A DNA stretch of 64,000 nucleotides from contig LRMT01000025.1 of the NCBI GenBank assembly GCA_001725945.1, positions 43,043-107,042 on the forward strand, in the 5' to 3' direction. Of the stretch, positions 9,469-20,250 are shown in pieces. The notes below the pieces were generated by a model, which did not search any database, was not told the origin of the DNA, and was given only the letters and a program-made list of their open reading frames with translations. The position numbers were made by a program, and so were the translations under genes. The DNA comes from Cupriavidus sp. UYMMa02A (GTDB taxonomy: Bacteria > Pseudomonadota > Gammaproteobacteria > Burkholderiales > Burkholderiaceae). Numbering within the stretch: the first letter of the stretch is position 1; the number at the start of each line of letters is the position of its first letter.

Positions 9469-9909
9469 TTGTCGGGAGTCAGGAACGGTGTCATGAGGAG
9501 GATATTACGCCTCGCCGCCGCCCGCCGCGCGGCGTTGCCGGAACTACGTACACACTGCCGGCCTTCCTGCAATGCCAGCGCGGCATCATGGCGGCCCCCT
9601 TGCGTGGCAAGCGAGCAGATGCAGACAACCCTCATCCCGTCCGCTGCAGGAGACCCCCACGCAATCCGTCAAGCGCACGCTGGCGCCATCTCTGCGGTCG
9701 GGTCTGCCGTGCCGGTTCGAGTCCGAAGCGTAACGTGGGCGTTCGGACAGGCCAACTGGCCTTTTCCGAAACGACGGTTCGTTGCTGTCGAAGCGGGCCC
9801 CGAGTCCGATTGCGGGCAATGTGCGCGATACCGGCGCGAACCTCGGCCCAGGGCCATGAACGCACGCCGCCGCTACGCCGCAGCAGGGCGTGAGCGTCGC
9901 GCTCGAGCT
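9469..9909. other. Intergenic region between two LysR genes
   Basis: 441 bases with no convincing gene on either strand. It holds copy 2 of the 43-bp repeat and should contain the promoter of the LysR gene starting at 9468. Open frames here are GC-rich shadows without recognisable protein features. Confidence 0.6.
9750..9792. repeat. 43-bp repeat, copy 2
   Basis: Same orientation as the copy at 8419-8461; the first twelve bases (GGCCAACTGGCC) and the last five are identical, with eight scattered differences between. It lies about 280 bases upstream of the LysR start codon. Confidence 0.6.
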
Positions 9910-10818
9910 TCAATGCGGCACGACATTGCGCTGCGCTGCGGCTTCCGCGACAAAGGCCTCGAGCAAGCGCTGCGCCGGCACCGTCAGCGGCGTGTCGGCC
10001 CGATACATGGCGTGGATGGTGGTGCGCGGGAGCGCGTCGGCAATCGGCAGCTGGATCAGGTCCATGGCCGGCCCGTAGCGGTCGAAGAAGCCCCTGGGCA
10101 TGATCCCGATCACGTCCAGCCGGGGCATCAGTGCCAGCAACGTGGCGAAGGATTCGCATTCGAGCCTCACTTGCGGGGTGCGGTCCTCCGCGGGATCGAA
10201 GCGCAGGTTGCGCGGATCGCCGGGTCCGCCCGTGGGGCCGGTCAGCACCCAGTCGGCGTCGACCAGTCTCGCGAGCTTCTTCACGCGTGCAAGCGGATGG
10301 CTGCGCCGCGCGGCAATCACGATCTGGCTGTCGAAGAGCGGCTGTACCAGCAGATCGCGCCCCGCCCCTTCCGTCGGCAACGGCCCCAGGGCCACGTCCA
10401 GTTCGCCTGCGCGGACCTGCTCCAGTGCGCGCGGGTACAGATCGCGCACGCGCAGCCTGACCTGCGGCCACCTGCGCCGAAGCGCGCCACCGCGCCCGGT
10501 GCAAGCAGGACTCGCCGCCACCGGCGACACCCCCACGGTCACCTGCGCCTGGGCATGCCGCAGGTGCCATGCCACCTCTTCCCGCGCACGCTCGAGCTCG
10601 CGCACCGCGTTGCCGGCCCGCGCCGCCAGCAGCTCGCCGGCAGGCGTCAGCCGCACACCCTTGGGCGTGCGCAGCACGAGTGCGGCGCCAAACTCCTCCT
10701 CCAGTTGCCTCAGGGCCTTGGTCAGGGCCGGCTGCGAGACATTCAGGACCTGCGCCGAGGCGCGCAGGCTGCCGGTCTGGGCGATGGCCAGCAGCAAGTG
10801 CAGGTGTTGAAGGCGCAC
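9910..10818 (-). CDS. LysR family transcriptional regulator
   Basis: About 302 residues with an N-terminal helix-turn-helix (LLLAIAQTGSLRASAQVLNV, SQPALTKALRQLEEEFGAAL) and a periplasmic-binding-like effector domain. It is transcribed away from the sulfatase-fold hydrolase gene, with about 150 bases between the start codons, the standard layout for a regulator of a divergent operon. Residues about 103-113 read as nonsense although the frame is kept: compensating indels near 10509 and 10480 would restore a normal LLAPGAVARFRRRW block. This is further evidence of sequence error rather than real divergence. Confidence 0.87.
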   Translation of the reverse strand: MRLQHLHLLLAIAQTGSLRASAQVLNVSQPALTKALRQLEEEFGAALVLRTPKGVRLTPAGELLAARAGNAVRELERAREEVAWHLRHAQAQVTVGVSPVAASPACTGRGGALRRRWPQVRLRVRDLYPRALEQVRAGELDVALGPLPTEGAGRDLLVQPLFDSQIVIAARRSHPLARVKKLARLVDADWVLTGPTGGPGDPRNLRFDPAEDRTPQVRLECESFATLLALMPRLDVIGIMPRGFFDRYGPAMDLIQLPIADALPRTTIHAMYRADTPLTVPAQRLLEAFVAEAAAQRNVVPH

Positions 10819-10964
10819 AGGCGCTCTCCGTGGGGGCGATAACCGATGGTAATCGACTTAGCAAAATGTGAAGCGATTTTTGGCCAGCGCCCATCTACGC
10901 TTTGTCGAACCCGGCACCGTTGTCCGCGAGCCCATGCCACCCTGGCGGCGCGAGGGCCGCCCAT

Positions 10965-12706
10965 ATGCCGTATTTCCCCACACCTCGGGAGCGTCCCTTG
11001 CAAAAGCGAGTGAAGAACATCCTCTTCATCATGTGCGACCAGCTGCGCGCCGACCACCTGTCCTGCTTCGGCCATCCCGCGCTCAAGACCCCGAACCTGG
11101 ACGGTCTGGCCGCGCGCGGCGTGATCTTCGATCGTGCCTATGTTCAGTCGCCGGTGTGCGGTCCTTCGCGCATGAGCTACTACACCGGCCGCTATGTGCA
11201 TGCGCACGGCGCGAGCTGGAACTTCGTGCCGCTCAAGGCCGGCGAGATGACCATCGGCGACCACCTGCGGCCGCTGGGCGTGCGCTCGGTGCTGGTGGGC
11301 AAGACCCACATGCGTGCCGACCTGGCCGGCATGTCGCGCCTGGGCATCGACCCTGCCTCGCAGATCGGCGTGCGCATTGCCGAATGCGGCTTCGATCCAT
11401 ATGAGCGCGACGACGGCATCCATCCGTATTCGGGCCACGATCCGGAGCCGGCCTACAGCGCCTACCTGCGCGAGCAGGGTTTCGATGGCGATAACCCCTG
11501 GGAAAGCTGGGCCAATTCGACGGTCGACGACGACGGCACGATCCGCTCGGGCTGGTTCCTGAAGTACTCAAATCGCCCGGCGCGCGTGCCCGACGAGCAT
11601 TCCGAAACCCCCTATATCACGCGGCGGGCGATGGATTTCATCCGCGATGCCGGCGACCAGCCGTGGTGCCTGCATCTTTCCTACATCAAGCCGCACTGGC
11701 CCTATATCGTGCCCGAGCCCTATGCCAGCATGTACGGGCCGGAGGATGCGCTGCCAGTGGTCCGCTCGGAAGCCGAGCGCCACGATCCGCATCCGGTCTA
11801 CGCGGCCATGATGGATCACCGGGTCTCGCGCACCTTCTCGCAGGACGGCGTGCGCGACGCGGTGATGCCCGGCTATATGGGCCTGATCAAGCAGATCGAC
11901 GACCAGTTGGGCGTGCTGTTCGCCTTTCTCGAAGCGCGCGGCCTGATGGACTCGACCATGATCGTCTTCACCAGCGACCACGGCGACTACCTGGGCGACC
12001 ACTGGATGGGCGAAAAAGACCTGTTCCACGAGCCCGTCATCCGCGCCCCGCTGATCATCTACGACCCCGACGATCGCGCCGACGCCACCCGCGGCACGCG
12101 CTGCGACGCACTGGTCGAGGCAGTCGACCTGGCTCCGACCTTCCTTGACGTCTACGGCGGTGAAGCCGTGCCGCACGTCATCGACGGCCGCTCGCTGCGC
12201 CCCCTGCTGTTCGGCCAGCGCCCTGCCCACTGGCGCGAGCATGTGGTCTGCGAATACGACTTCGCGTTCCAGGACGCGCGTATCGCGCTTGGCACCAGGC
12301 CGCGCGATGCATGGATGCGCATGATCTCCGACGGTCGCTGGAAGTACGTGCTGTTCGAACACTACCGGCCGATGCTGTTCGACCTGGCCACGGACCCGAA
12401 CGAGTTCGATGATCTCGGCGCCTCGGACCACCCGGAGCATGCGCCGCGCGCGCGCGGCTGCATGAGGCATTGTTCCGCTGGGCGCGGCAGCCGCGCCAGC
12501 GCGTCACCGTCGCCGACGGCACGATCGAGTCCACCGAGATCCAGCCGCGCATCTCCGAAGGCGGCATCCTGATCGGCTACTGGGACGAAGCCGACCTGGC
12601 GCAGGCGCGCCAGCACTTCAAGCCCCGCTTCGCATCCACCAACCCGCTGGTCAAGTCCACCCTGGACCGGCTGACGCATCCCCAAGGAGTCGAACATGAT
12701 GACTGA
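10965..12706 (+). CDS. Sulfatase/phosphonate monoester hydrolase family protein
   Basis: Alkaline-phosphatase superfamily enzyme of about 580 residues. The formylglycine motif C-x-P-S-R is present as Cys65-Gly-Pro-Ser-Arg. Metal ligands fit MCDQLRAD near the start and FTSDHGDYLGDH later. The C-terminal block GYWDEADLAQARQHFKPRF resembles phosphonate monoester hydrolase type members more than true arylsulfatases. The start is uncertain: the family usually opens just before VKNILFIMCDQL, so the TTG at 10998 with GGGAG upstream may be used. The frame breaks near 12448 (one missing G). The cupin gene overlaps its 3' end by 11 bases. No signal peptide is seen, suggesting a cytoplasmic enzyme. Confidence 0.85.
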
Positions 12707-13146
12707 AACGCCCGACATCACCCGCGCCAAACGGGTATTGATGGTGTATCGTGGAATATCCTCGGGCAGGTCTATGTGCCCAAGCAGATAAGCGCCGACA
12801 GCATCGCCTGGCACGCCACCTTTCCGGTTGAAACTTTCGTGCCGCCGCATGTACATCCTAAGCAGGACGAGTACATCTTCGTGCTCGACGGGCAGATCGA
12901 CCTGCTGCTTGGCGACAACAAGACATCAGCCAGCAGCGGCGACCTGGTACGCATGCCGCGCGCATTCCACACGCCTTCTTCAACAACTCCGGCAAACCCG
13001 TCACCGCCCTGTTCTGGGCCTCGCCTGCCGGCAAGCTGCTTTCGCTCTACCGCCGCATCCACAACATGTCGAGCCCGACAGAAGTGATGCAAGTCGCGCG
13101 CGACTACGATGTCGTGTTTCTTCCCCCGGTCTCGGCCGCGGCATAG
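12696..13146 (+). CDS. Cupin domain protein
   Basis: Small single-cupin protein of about 150 residues with the metal-binding pattern PPHVHPKQDEYIFVLDGQ. Cupins of this sort act as small dioxygenases, isomerases or sugar-binding proteins. The frame breaks near 12740 and again near 12970; each is repaired by one missing base, the second in a CCC run. An AAGGAG site precedes the start, which overlaps the hydrolase gene, so translation is coupled. A role on the product of the sulfatase-like enzyme is inference. Confidence 0.78.
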
Positions 13147-13207
13147 CACACCGGCCCACCAGCAGGTATGGACGTCACCCAGGCTTGATAACCGGAGGTT
13201 CGATGCA

Positions 13208-14580
13208 ATGAATACCTTGGCAAATGACGGTGTCGCGGCCAGCGCGATGGCGATAGACATGGCGGCCGCGACGCGGCGCAAGGCCTGGGGCGTCACGGCG
13301 ATGCTCACGCTCTTCATGGTGCTGAACTTCGGCGACAAAGCCGTGCTCGGCCTGGTGGCCAAGCCGGCGATGGCTGAACTGGGACTGACGCCGGTCGAGT
13401 TCGGGTTCATTGGCAGCAGCTTCTTCTTCCTGTTCAGCCTGAGTGCGATCGTGGTCGGCTTCCTGGCCAACCGTGTGTCGAGCCGCTGGCTGATCCTGGC
13501 GCTGACCATGGTCTGGGCCGCGGTCCAGTTCCCGATCCTGGCCGGCGGCAGCGCCGCCGTGCTGCTGGTCTGCCGGATTATCCTGGGTGCTGGCGAAGGG
13601 CCTGCACTGCCGGTTGCCTTGCACGCCACGCACAGCTGGTTCCCCGCCGAAGACCGCGCCCTGCCCAGCAATCTGATCGCCATCGGACCCACCATCGGTG
13701 CCGCCATCGCCGCGCCGGTGCTGTCCTGGGTCATCGCCTCGCCGGCGCTGGGCTGGCGCTGGGCCTTCGGGCTGCTCGGCATGGCCGGCATCGCCTGGGG
13801 CATCGCCTGGGCCTGCATCGGCAAGGACGGCCCCTACCGGAGCGGCCACGGCGCCAGCGAGGGCGGGCATGTGGCAAGTTCCGCCACCGAGAAACTCAAG
13901 TCCGTGCCGCTACGGCGCGTGTTCGGCGGCAGGATGTGGCTGGCGGCCACACTGGCGGGGTTTTCCTGCTTCTGGGCGCAGGGTGCCATGACCACCTGGG
14001 TGCCGCAGTACATCGGCGGCGTGCTCGGCGTCGAGGCGTCACGGGTCGGCCTGGTCTACGCGCTGCCCTGGCTGTTTGGCACCATCCTGCTCGTGGTGCT
14101 GGGCTTTGCCGGCCGCCACCTCATGCGCAATGGCGGCTCCGCCCGGCTAGCCGTGTCCGGCCTGTTCGGCGCCTCGCTTGTGGTTTCTGGCACGTGCCTG
14201 CTATGGCTGCCGCACACGACCGGCCTGCTGGCGATGGTGTTGACGACGGTGGGCTGGGGGGCGTTCCTGGTATTTCCGATGGCCCCGACGGCAATTGCCT
14301 ATGCCGTCAATCCTGGCCAGCGGGCTGCCGTCATCTCCACCATGGTCGGCATCGCCTCGATCGGCGGCGTGCTGTCGCCCGCCGTGTTCGGCTGGCTGGT
14401 ACAGAAGGCCGGGTATGTCGCATCCAGTGGTGGCATGGGTGACACGGCGCTGCTTGCGCAGGGCCTGAACCGTGCATTTTCGCTGACCGGCCTGCTGCTG
14501 CTCGTTACCGGTCTTGCGGCTGTCACCCTCATCAATCCGGAACGCTCGCTACGCTGTTGCAACAGCACGCCACCGAATAG
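13208..14580 (+). CDS. Major facilitator superfamily transporter
   Basis: About 457 residues with twelve predicted membrane segments, such as MLTLFMVLNFGDKAVLGLVA and FFFLFSLSAIVVGFLANRV. The anion:cation symporter type loop RIILGAGEGPALPVALHA follows segment four. A GGAGG site lies ahead of ATG 13208. The frame breaks near 14552; one missing G gives a short C-terminus ending at TAG 14578-14580. As third gene of the operon it probably imports the ester or acid processed by the neighbouring hydrolases. Confidence 0.87.
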
Positions 14581-14604
14581 TCGCAGCGCCAGACCACTGC
14601 CCTT

Positions 14605-15447
14605 ATGACCGATGCTGAATTCCAGTATGTGACCGGGCAATCCCGGCCGACCTTTGCAGCGCTGCTCTCGAAGTTCGAGGCACGCAGTGCCGCGGCTATC
14701 CATACCGAGAACTGCCGGCTCGACCTCGCCTATGGCCCTGCGCCACGCCAGCGCTTCGACTTCTTCGTGGCGCAAGGACGGCCAAGGGGAACGCTGGCCT
14801 ATTTCCATGCCGGCTATTGGCAGTCGCGGGACAAGGCGTCGTTCCGCTTCATCGCACCGGCCTTTACCCGGATCGGGCTGCATGTCGCGCTGGTGAACTA
14901 TCCGCTGTGCCCGGCCGTTTCGCTCGGCGCGCTGATCGAAGCCGCCAGCGCATCGATCGGGGCGATCGGCGCCCACGCCGCCATCGACGGACAGCATGCG
15001 CCGCCACTGGTGCTGGCCGGGCACTCGGCCGGTGGCCATATCGCGGTTGAGCTGGCCCTGCTGGAAGCAGGCAGGCAGCAGGCGCATCATACGCCCGCCA
15101 TCGCGGGCGTCGTGGCACTCAGCGGCATCTATGATCTCGCGCCGCTGGTCGGCACCTCGCTGAACCGGAACCTGATGCTGGACGCCGCCAGCGCGGCAAT
15201 GCACTCGCCCTTGCACAGGCTGAAGCCAGGCTGCCCGACCGCCTTGTTTGCCGTGGGCGCGGATGAGACGCCCGCATTCGTCGAACAGAGCCGGCACATG
15301 TGCGAGGGCTGGAAGCGGGCCGGCAACGATACGGTGCTGGAGATCGTCCAGGGCGCCGACCACTTCAGCCTGCTGCGGCTGTTCACGACGTCGGAGTGCG
15401 CATTGTTCCGCCGAGTGAATGATTTGCTGGAAAAGGTGCTGCGCTGA
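14605..15447 (+). CDS. Alpha/beta hydrolase (arylformamidase/esterase-like)
   Basis: Intact, 280 residues. The oxyanion loop HAGYWQ and nucleophile elbow GHSAGGH are clear, with a late acid (DETPAF) and histidine (GADHFSLL) completing the triad. These features place it with kynurenine formamidase-like esterases, although the substrate is open. It starts 24 bases after the transporter stop and ends the sulfatase-cupin-MFS operon. It would fit hydrolysis of an ester or amide imported by the transporter. Confidence 0.85.
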   Translation: MTDAEFQYVTGQSRPTFAALLSKFEARSAAAIHTENCRLDLAYGPAPRQRFDFFVAQGRPRGTLAYFHAGYWQSRDKASFRFIAPAFTRIGLHVALVNYPLCPAVSLGALIEAASASIGAIGAHAAIDGQHAPPLVLAGHSAGGHIAVELALLEAGRQQAHHTPAIAGVVALSGIYDLAPLVGTSLNRNLMLDAASAAMHSPLHRLKPGCPTALFAVGADETPAFVEQSRHMCEGWKRAGNDTVLEIVQGADHFSLLRLFTTSECALFRRVNDLLEKVLR

Positions 15448-15494
15448 ATTCGCGGCCGCTGTGCGCAAGCCTTGGCCGCCCTGCTTCACGCCAC

Positions 15495-17051
15495 CTAGCT
15501 GGCCAACACATTCACCGCATCCTCCAGCGCCTGCGCCTGCTGCTTCAAACCCATCGCCGCCGCAGCCGATTCCTCGACAAGGGCCGCGTTCATCTGCGTG
15601 ATCTGCGTCATCTGCTCGACCGCCACCGTGGTCTGCTCGATCTCCATGCTCTGTCCGAGGCTGGCATTGGCGATGACAGAGATCGTCCGTGTCAGTGCCG
15701 ATACCGACTGCTCCACGCGATCCATCTCGCTGCCGGCACTGATCGCCGCAGTGCTGCTGGCCTGCACGACTTCGAGTGAGTTCTCGATCAGCGCCTTGAT
15801 CTGCTTGGCCGCTGCTTCGGCGCGCAGGGCCAGTGATCTCACCTCCCCTGCCACGACCGCGAAGCCGCGCCCGTGCTGGCCCGCGCGGGCGGCCTCTACC
15901 GCGGCGTTCAGCGCAAGCAGGTTGGTCTGGATGGCGATGTCGTCGATCACCGAGGTGATCTCGGCAATCTTGCGGGACTGCGTGCTCACCTGCTCCATCA
16001 GCGACGCCGAGCGGCGGACGCCGCTGGCCGCCGCGGATGCGGCCTCGGCGGTACTGCGTCCTTCCCGATGGGCGCGCTCCGCATCGCTCGCGTTCTGCCG
16101 CGCGGTTTCCGTGATCTGCGCGAGGGTTGCGGTGGTCTGCTCGATCGCGCTCGCCTGCTGTTCGGTGCGCTCCGACAGGTCGGCATTGCCGCTGGCCAGC
16201 CCGGCCGACGACTGCCACACACGCTCGATCGAATTCCGCGTGTCGAGCAGCACGCCCACCAGTCGCGCGTTCATCTGGTTCAGGAACGCCCCAGCAGCCG
16301 CGTCTGCGCGTCGCCACACTCCGGGAAGCGATGCTGCAACTGACCGGAAAGCACAGCCAGCGCGCTCCGGTTCAGGCGCATCACAGGCCGCAGGATGTTG
16401 AACGCGAGGTAGCAGGCGGCGGCGCCGCACATCGCCACTGCCGCGCCAGCGAGCGCCCAGGTCACTGCAGGCGGCGCCGCCCAGAGCGTTGCGCTCGCCG
16501 CTGCGAGTCCGATCAGCACAACCTGCGCGGACTGGACCACAAGCAGGCGCGCCACCACGGGCAGGCGCAGCAGGCGCTGGACAACACCGGCCGCACCCTT
16601 GCGGACTGCCTCGCCGCCGGACAATCGCCAGCGCGAATGCGCCTCCCGCTTCAGGTCGGCATAGAGCTTTGTCGCCGCGGTGATCTGGCTTTTTGTCGGA
16701 GCCGTTCTCACCGACAAGTAGCCCGACGGCTTGCCGTCCTGGAACACGGGCGTGACGTTGGCCAGCACCCAGTAGAAGCCGCCGTCCTTGCGGCGGTTCT
16801 TGACGACGCCGGTCCATGGCGTCCCGGCGCGGATGGTCGCCCACATGTCGGCGAATGCGGCGGCCGGCATGTCAGGATGGCGGATGATGTTTTGCGGCTG
16901 GCCGATGATCTCGGCGCGGTCGTAGCCGCTGCTGCGGAAGAACGCCTGGTTGGCGTATTCGATATTGCCTTGCGCATCGGTCCTGGTGATGATGACTTCG
17001 TCCGATGGCAAGCGGTATTCCTCGTCGGTGACTGGAAGGTTCAATCTCATG
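15495..17051 (-). CDS. PAS-containing methyl-accepting chemotaxis protein (Aer-like)
   Basis: About 519 residues. An N-terminal PAS domain (residues about 15-115; [43 protein letters not shown]) resembles the FAD-PAS of the aerotaxis receptor Aer. Two hydrophobic helices around residues 165-215 form a membrane anchor with almost no periplasmic part. A HAMP-like linker and the signalling tip ([20 protein letters not shown]) follow. The frame breaks near 16291 in a G run. It probably senses redox or energy state and drives flagellar behaviour through CheA. No che genes are nearby. Confidence 0.88.
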
Positions 17052-17298
17052 ATGCTGGTTGTCTGTTGTGTTGCAACCTTGACTCCGACTTCGTTCGCGA
17101 AGCCGCCCCTGTTATCCCGCCCGGCCCTGCGATGCCGGGCCGCGGGGCAGTATTCCCGATGGACCGCATCAGGACGAGGCGAGTCGCGTTGAACATCACC
17201 GCGACTTGATGGCGCGCAAATGACGGCGACACCTACCCCTTCCGACGGATTGCTTTCGGCCACGCATTGACCAGAGTGGAGCATCGGCAAGCGTCAAA

Positions 17299-17337
17299 GA
17301 AAAAGACCCCGGAAGCGCGACGCTTCGGGGTCTTTTT
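17299..17337. terminator. Bidirectional rho-independent terminator
   Basis: Long stem (AGACCCC-GAAGCG with CGCTTC-GGGGTCT) with an A tract on the left and TCTTTTT on the right. It ends the SRPBCC gene on the minus strand and would also block transcription from the left. Confidence 0.8.
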
Positions 17338-17385
17338 CTGTCTGCGGCAACCAACACCCTCGCCGTGGCGAGGCCTGTTTCACGT

Positions 17386-17858
17386 CTATTTCAGCGACTG
17401 CGCATACGCTTCGAGCTGGGTCATGCAGGTGCCCCATCCATCGAAGAATCCCATCTCCTCATGCTGGTCGCGCGAGGCCTTGTCCTTGTGCAGTACCTTG
17501 GCCACGTAGCGCGTGAAATCGCCCTCATCATTCATGGTGATGTAGGCGGTCATCGGCAACCACGGGTTGTCCGCCGGACGCCACTGCGCCACCAGCGCCG
17601 AGGTCCACACGATGCGCGAGCGCGGCACGACGTCGAGGAAAACCCCAGGGTTGTCGCTGATGCCGCCGTCCGGGCCGCGCATCAGCGTATGGAAGGCCCC
17701 GCCAGGCGCGAGGTCGAAGGCCAGGACTTCGGTGGTCCACGGCTTCGGGCACCACCATCCTTCAGGTGGTTCGGATCGGTCCAGGCTTTCCACACCAGGT
17801 CCCGCGGTACCTTTAGCACGCGCGAGATTTCGAGGTCGAGATCCTGCTTACTGCTCAT
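17386..17858 (-). CDS. SRPBCC (AHSA1-like) domain protein
   Basis: About 157 residues of the START/Bet v1-like AHSA1 family: opening LEISRVLKVPRDLVWKAWTD, then WWCPKPWTTEVLAFDLAPGG and the closing helix DGWGTCMTQLEAYAQSL. Such proteins bind small hydrophobic ligands and are often paired with an ArsR regulator, as here. The frame breaks near 17757 where one T is missing from a TT. Its start overlaps the ArsR stop by 11 bases. Confidence 0.86.
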
Positions 17859-18195
17859 TGCGAGTCTCCTTGGCATGCAGCGCTTCAACATAGTCAGCCA
17901 GGCGATCGGTGCGCGCTTCCCAGATCGCCCGTTGTTCCGCCAACCAGGACTCGGCGGCCTGCATCGTTGCCGGCTCCAGTTCGCACATGCGCACGCGCCC
18001 TTGCTTGTGCGAGCGCACCAGACCGCTGCGCTCCAGCACGCCCAGGTGCTTCAGGAACGACGGCAACGCCATGGCAAACGGTGCCGCCAGTTCCTTGACC
18101 GGGGCAGCGCCCTGTCCGAGCCGGCTGACGATGGCGCGACGCGTGGGATCCCCCAGTGCGAGGAAAACCTGGTCGAGCGGAAAATAGTTAGCCAT
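17848..18195 (-). CDS. ArsR family winged-helix regulator
   Basis: Intact, 115 residues from MANYFPLDQVFLALGDPTRR. The winged helix (IVSRLGQGAAPVKELAAPF, SFLKHLGVLERSGLVRSHKQ) is typical. The metal-binding ELCVCDL-type cysteine motif of ArsR/SmtB sensors is absent, so it likely answers to an organic signal or to its SRPBCC partner. Its start codon sits in the middle of a perfect inverted repeat, implying autoregulation that also covers the SRPBCC gene. Confidence 0.88.
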   Translation of the reverse strand: MANYFPLDQVFLALGDPTRRAIVSRLGQGAAPVKELAAPFAMALPSFLKHLGVLERSGLVRSHKQGRVRMCELEPATMQAAESWLAEQRAIWEARTDRLADYVEALHAKETRNEQ

Positions 18196-18207
18196 GTGGC
18201 TAACTAT
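18184..18207. promoter_or_regulatory. Palindromic operator over the ArsR start codon
   Basis: Two perfect 11-base arms (ATAGTTAGCCA and TGGCTAACTAT) separated by two bases. The ArsR start codon lies in its centre and a TATATA element is adjacent, so binding would block both RNA polymerase and translation start. Assignment to ArsR is inference. Confidence 0.65.
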
Positions 18208-18310
18208 ATAGGGAAACACAGCTGCGTCAAGGACGGATCGGTGACAACAGGGTCAGGGAAGTTAAGTCCGGCGCACCGGCGTAGAACGAGCGGCGCGCAA
18301 AAAGCATGAG

Positions 18311-18328
18311 GCCAGCGCGCAGGCTGGC
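18311..18328 (-). terminator. Possible terminator of the DUF342 gene
   Basis: GCCAGC and GCTGGC arms around a six-base loop, followed on the minus strand by a T-rich stretch about seven bases later. It lies in a 285-base gap otherwise empty of genes. Confidence 0.4.
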
Positions 18329-18504
18329 TTCCGGATTTCAGTGCCACGTGAGTCGGTTCCGTGTAACGCTTCCACAGATTGCTCGTCCGCTTCTGCATTC
18401 ACTGCCCAACACTAGCCATCGCCCATCCTGCGGCACCCCAGGACATAATTGCAGCATAGTACAAAATCCGACGCAGAGTACCCGGCGGCTGGCCGCCATG
18501 CCGG

Positions 18505-20120
18505 TCAGCTCACCGCGATGCGATCGTCGACCAGACGGATCTGCCCGCCGGGCTTGTCCTCCATCACCTTGAGCACGCGGTTGCCCACCTGCAGCGTCAC
18601 GCCGCCATGGATGCGGCGGCTGGCGTCGATCACGGCGCCCGCCGCGGGCTGCATCTGCTCACCGAGCTTCGCGAGCTTCTCGTCGAGCTCGAACAGGTCG
18701 CGCGATGACTTGAATAACGTGGCCCGCGTCTTTCGCGCAGGTCGCCAACCGCGCGCTCGGGGTGCTTGGCAAAGAAGGCCACGAGCTGCTTGACCTTGTT
18801 CTGCTCTTCCAGCAAGCGGCGCCGCTGCGCCTCGAGGGTCGCGCGCTGGGCGTCCGCATACGGGTTCAGGCCGACTTGCACGATGGTGGCACTGCCCGCC
18901 GGTGCCCCGAGCACCGCCGCTCGAACCGCGAGCAGTGCGCGGCTGCGCCCTCCACTGATACTGCCCATGCCGCTCGTTCCGCCCACGACGATGCGCTCCC
19001 CAGCGGCCACATCGCTCTGGCGGATGCCGCTTTCCACGGTCACCTCGGTACCGGCTTCGACCACTGCGTTCTCGATGAAACGCGCCTGCACCGCGCCCTG
19101 GCAGCGCACGCTGGCCCGGCTGATGGTGCCGCTTGGATCGGCGTGGCCGGTTTCCGCCTTGCCGATGATGCCGCCCTTGACCACGATGCTGCCGCCGGCC
19201 TCGATCGTGGCCGCCTCGATCGTCCCCTCGACGACCACGTCGCCACTGACCTTGACCGACATCCCGGTACGGATATCGCCGGACACGCGTAGCGTGCCAT
19301 CGAAGGCCACGTTGCCCGAATGCAGGTCGACGGATTCCACCTGCACCACGGGGCTGACCGAGATGCCATGCATGCCGACCACCGGCGAGCCCGCAATCAC
19401 GGCGACAAGCAGGTCCGGATCGTTCGGATCGGCGGCGGCACCGGTAAGCCCGTCGGCGAACGGCGGGTCTTCAACGGGATCGGCGGCCAGCGCCTTGCCG
19501 AAGACGTCGATGCCGTCACTGCCAGGCTCGGCCGGAATGCGGCGCATGAGCGGCGTGCCCGGGCTGACCAGCATCAGGTTGCCGAGTTCGCGCAAGTCCA
19601 TGGGCGCATCATCGTCGGCCTGCGCCGGCTTGCGCGGCTCCAGCAGGTTGACGAAGCGTGCCGGCCGGCCCTGCCGCGGCGCCATGCCCGCGGCGATCTC
19701 GCGCAGTTCGCAACCGCCTTCGGCAAGCGCGGCTTCAAGGACCAGCGGCTGGATCTGGGCTGTCACGCCGCGCTCGGCCACCGCACGCCGGATATCCGCC
19801 TCGGTCACGGGACGGCCGCCTTCAGGCCGCATCAGCGAGAGGCGCACGGAAAGGCCATCTTTGCCGATGTCGAGCTCGAACGCGCCGTCGATCAGCGCGC
19901 CCACCGTGGCATCGATTTCCCGATCGGCCTGCTGGCACTGGCTCAGGAACTGCGCCACCGCGCGCTGGTCCAGCTTCGCCTCGCTCCAGCCAAGGCTGGC
20001 AAGGCATTCTCGGAATGTGGCGTGGTCCGGCGGCATCCGGCCTGCTTCTGGCGCGTAGCGCGCGCGTACCTGCTCGCCTGGCTCGCTGAGCTCCAGGCGC
20101 AAACCTGACTCGTGACTCAT
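18505..20120 (-). CDS. DUF342 (FapA) domain protein
   Basis: About 538 residues. The central part is a right-handed beta-helix typical of DUF342/FapA, with repeats such as GNVAFDGTLRVSGDIRTGM and VSGDVVVEGTIEAATIEAGG. A C-terminal coiled coil follows (EEQNKVKQLVAFFAKHPER). FapA-like polymerised beta-helix proteins are linked to membrane-adjacent regulation and, in Vibrio, to glucose uptake control. The frame breaks near 18722 in a G run. The C-terminus ends QIRLVDDRIAVS. Isolated gene, divergent from the methyltransferase gene. Confidence 0.85.
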
Positions 20121-20250
20121 GAGTCCCCCAACCCTTATCGTTGTGCAGCGGAGCCGTCTTCCGCCGCGGCAAGCAAAGCGCAGCGGCGCAAGCAGGTGTA
20201 CACCCCCGACTTCCCCGCTTGTTGTCAATAGATCACCTACGGCCATCTGC

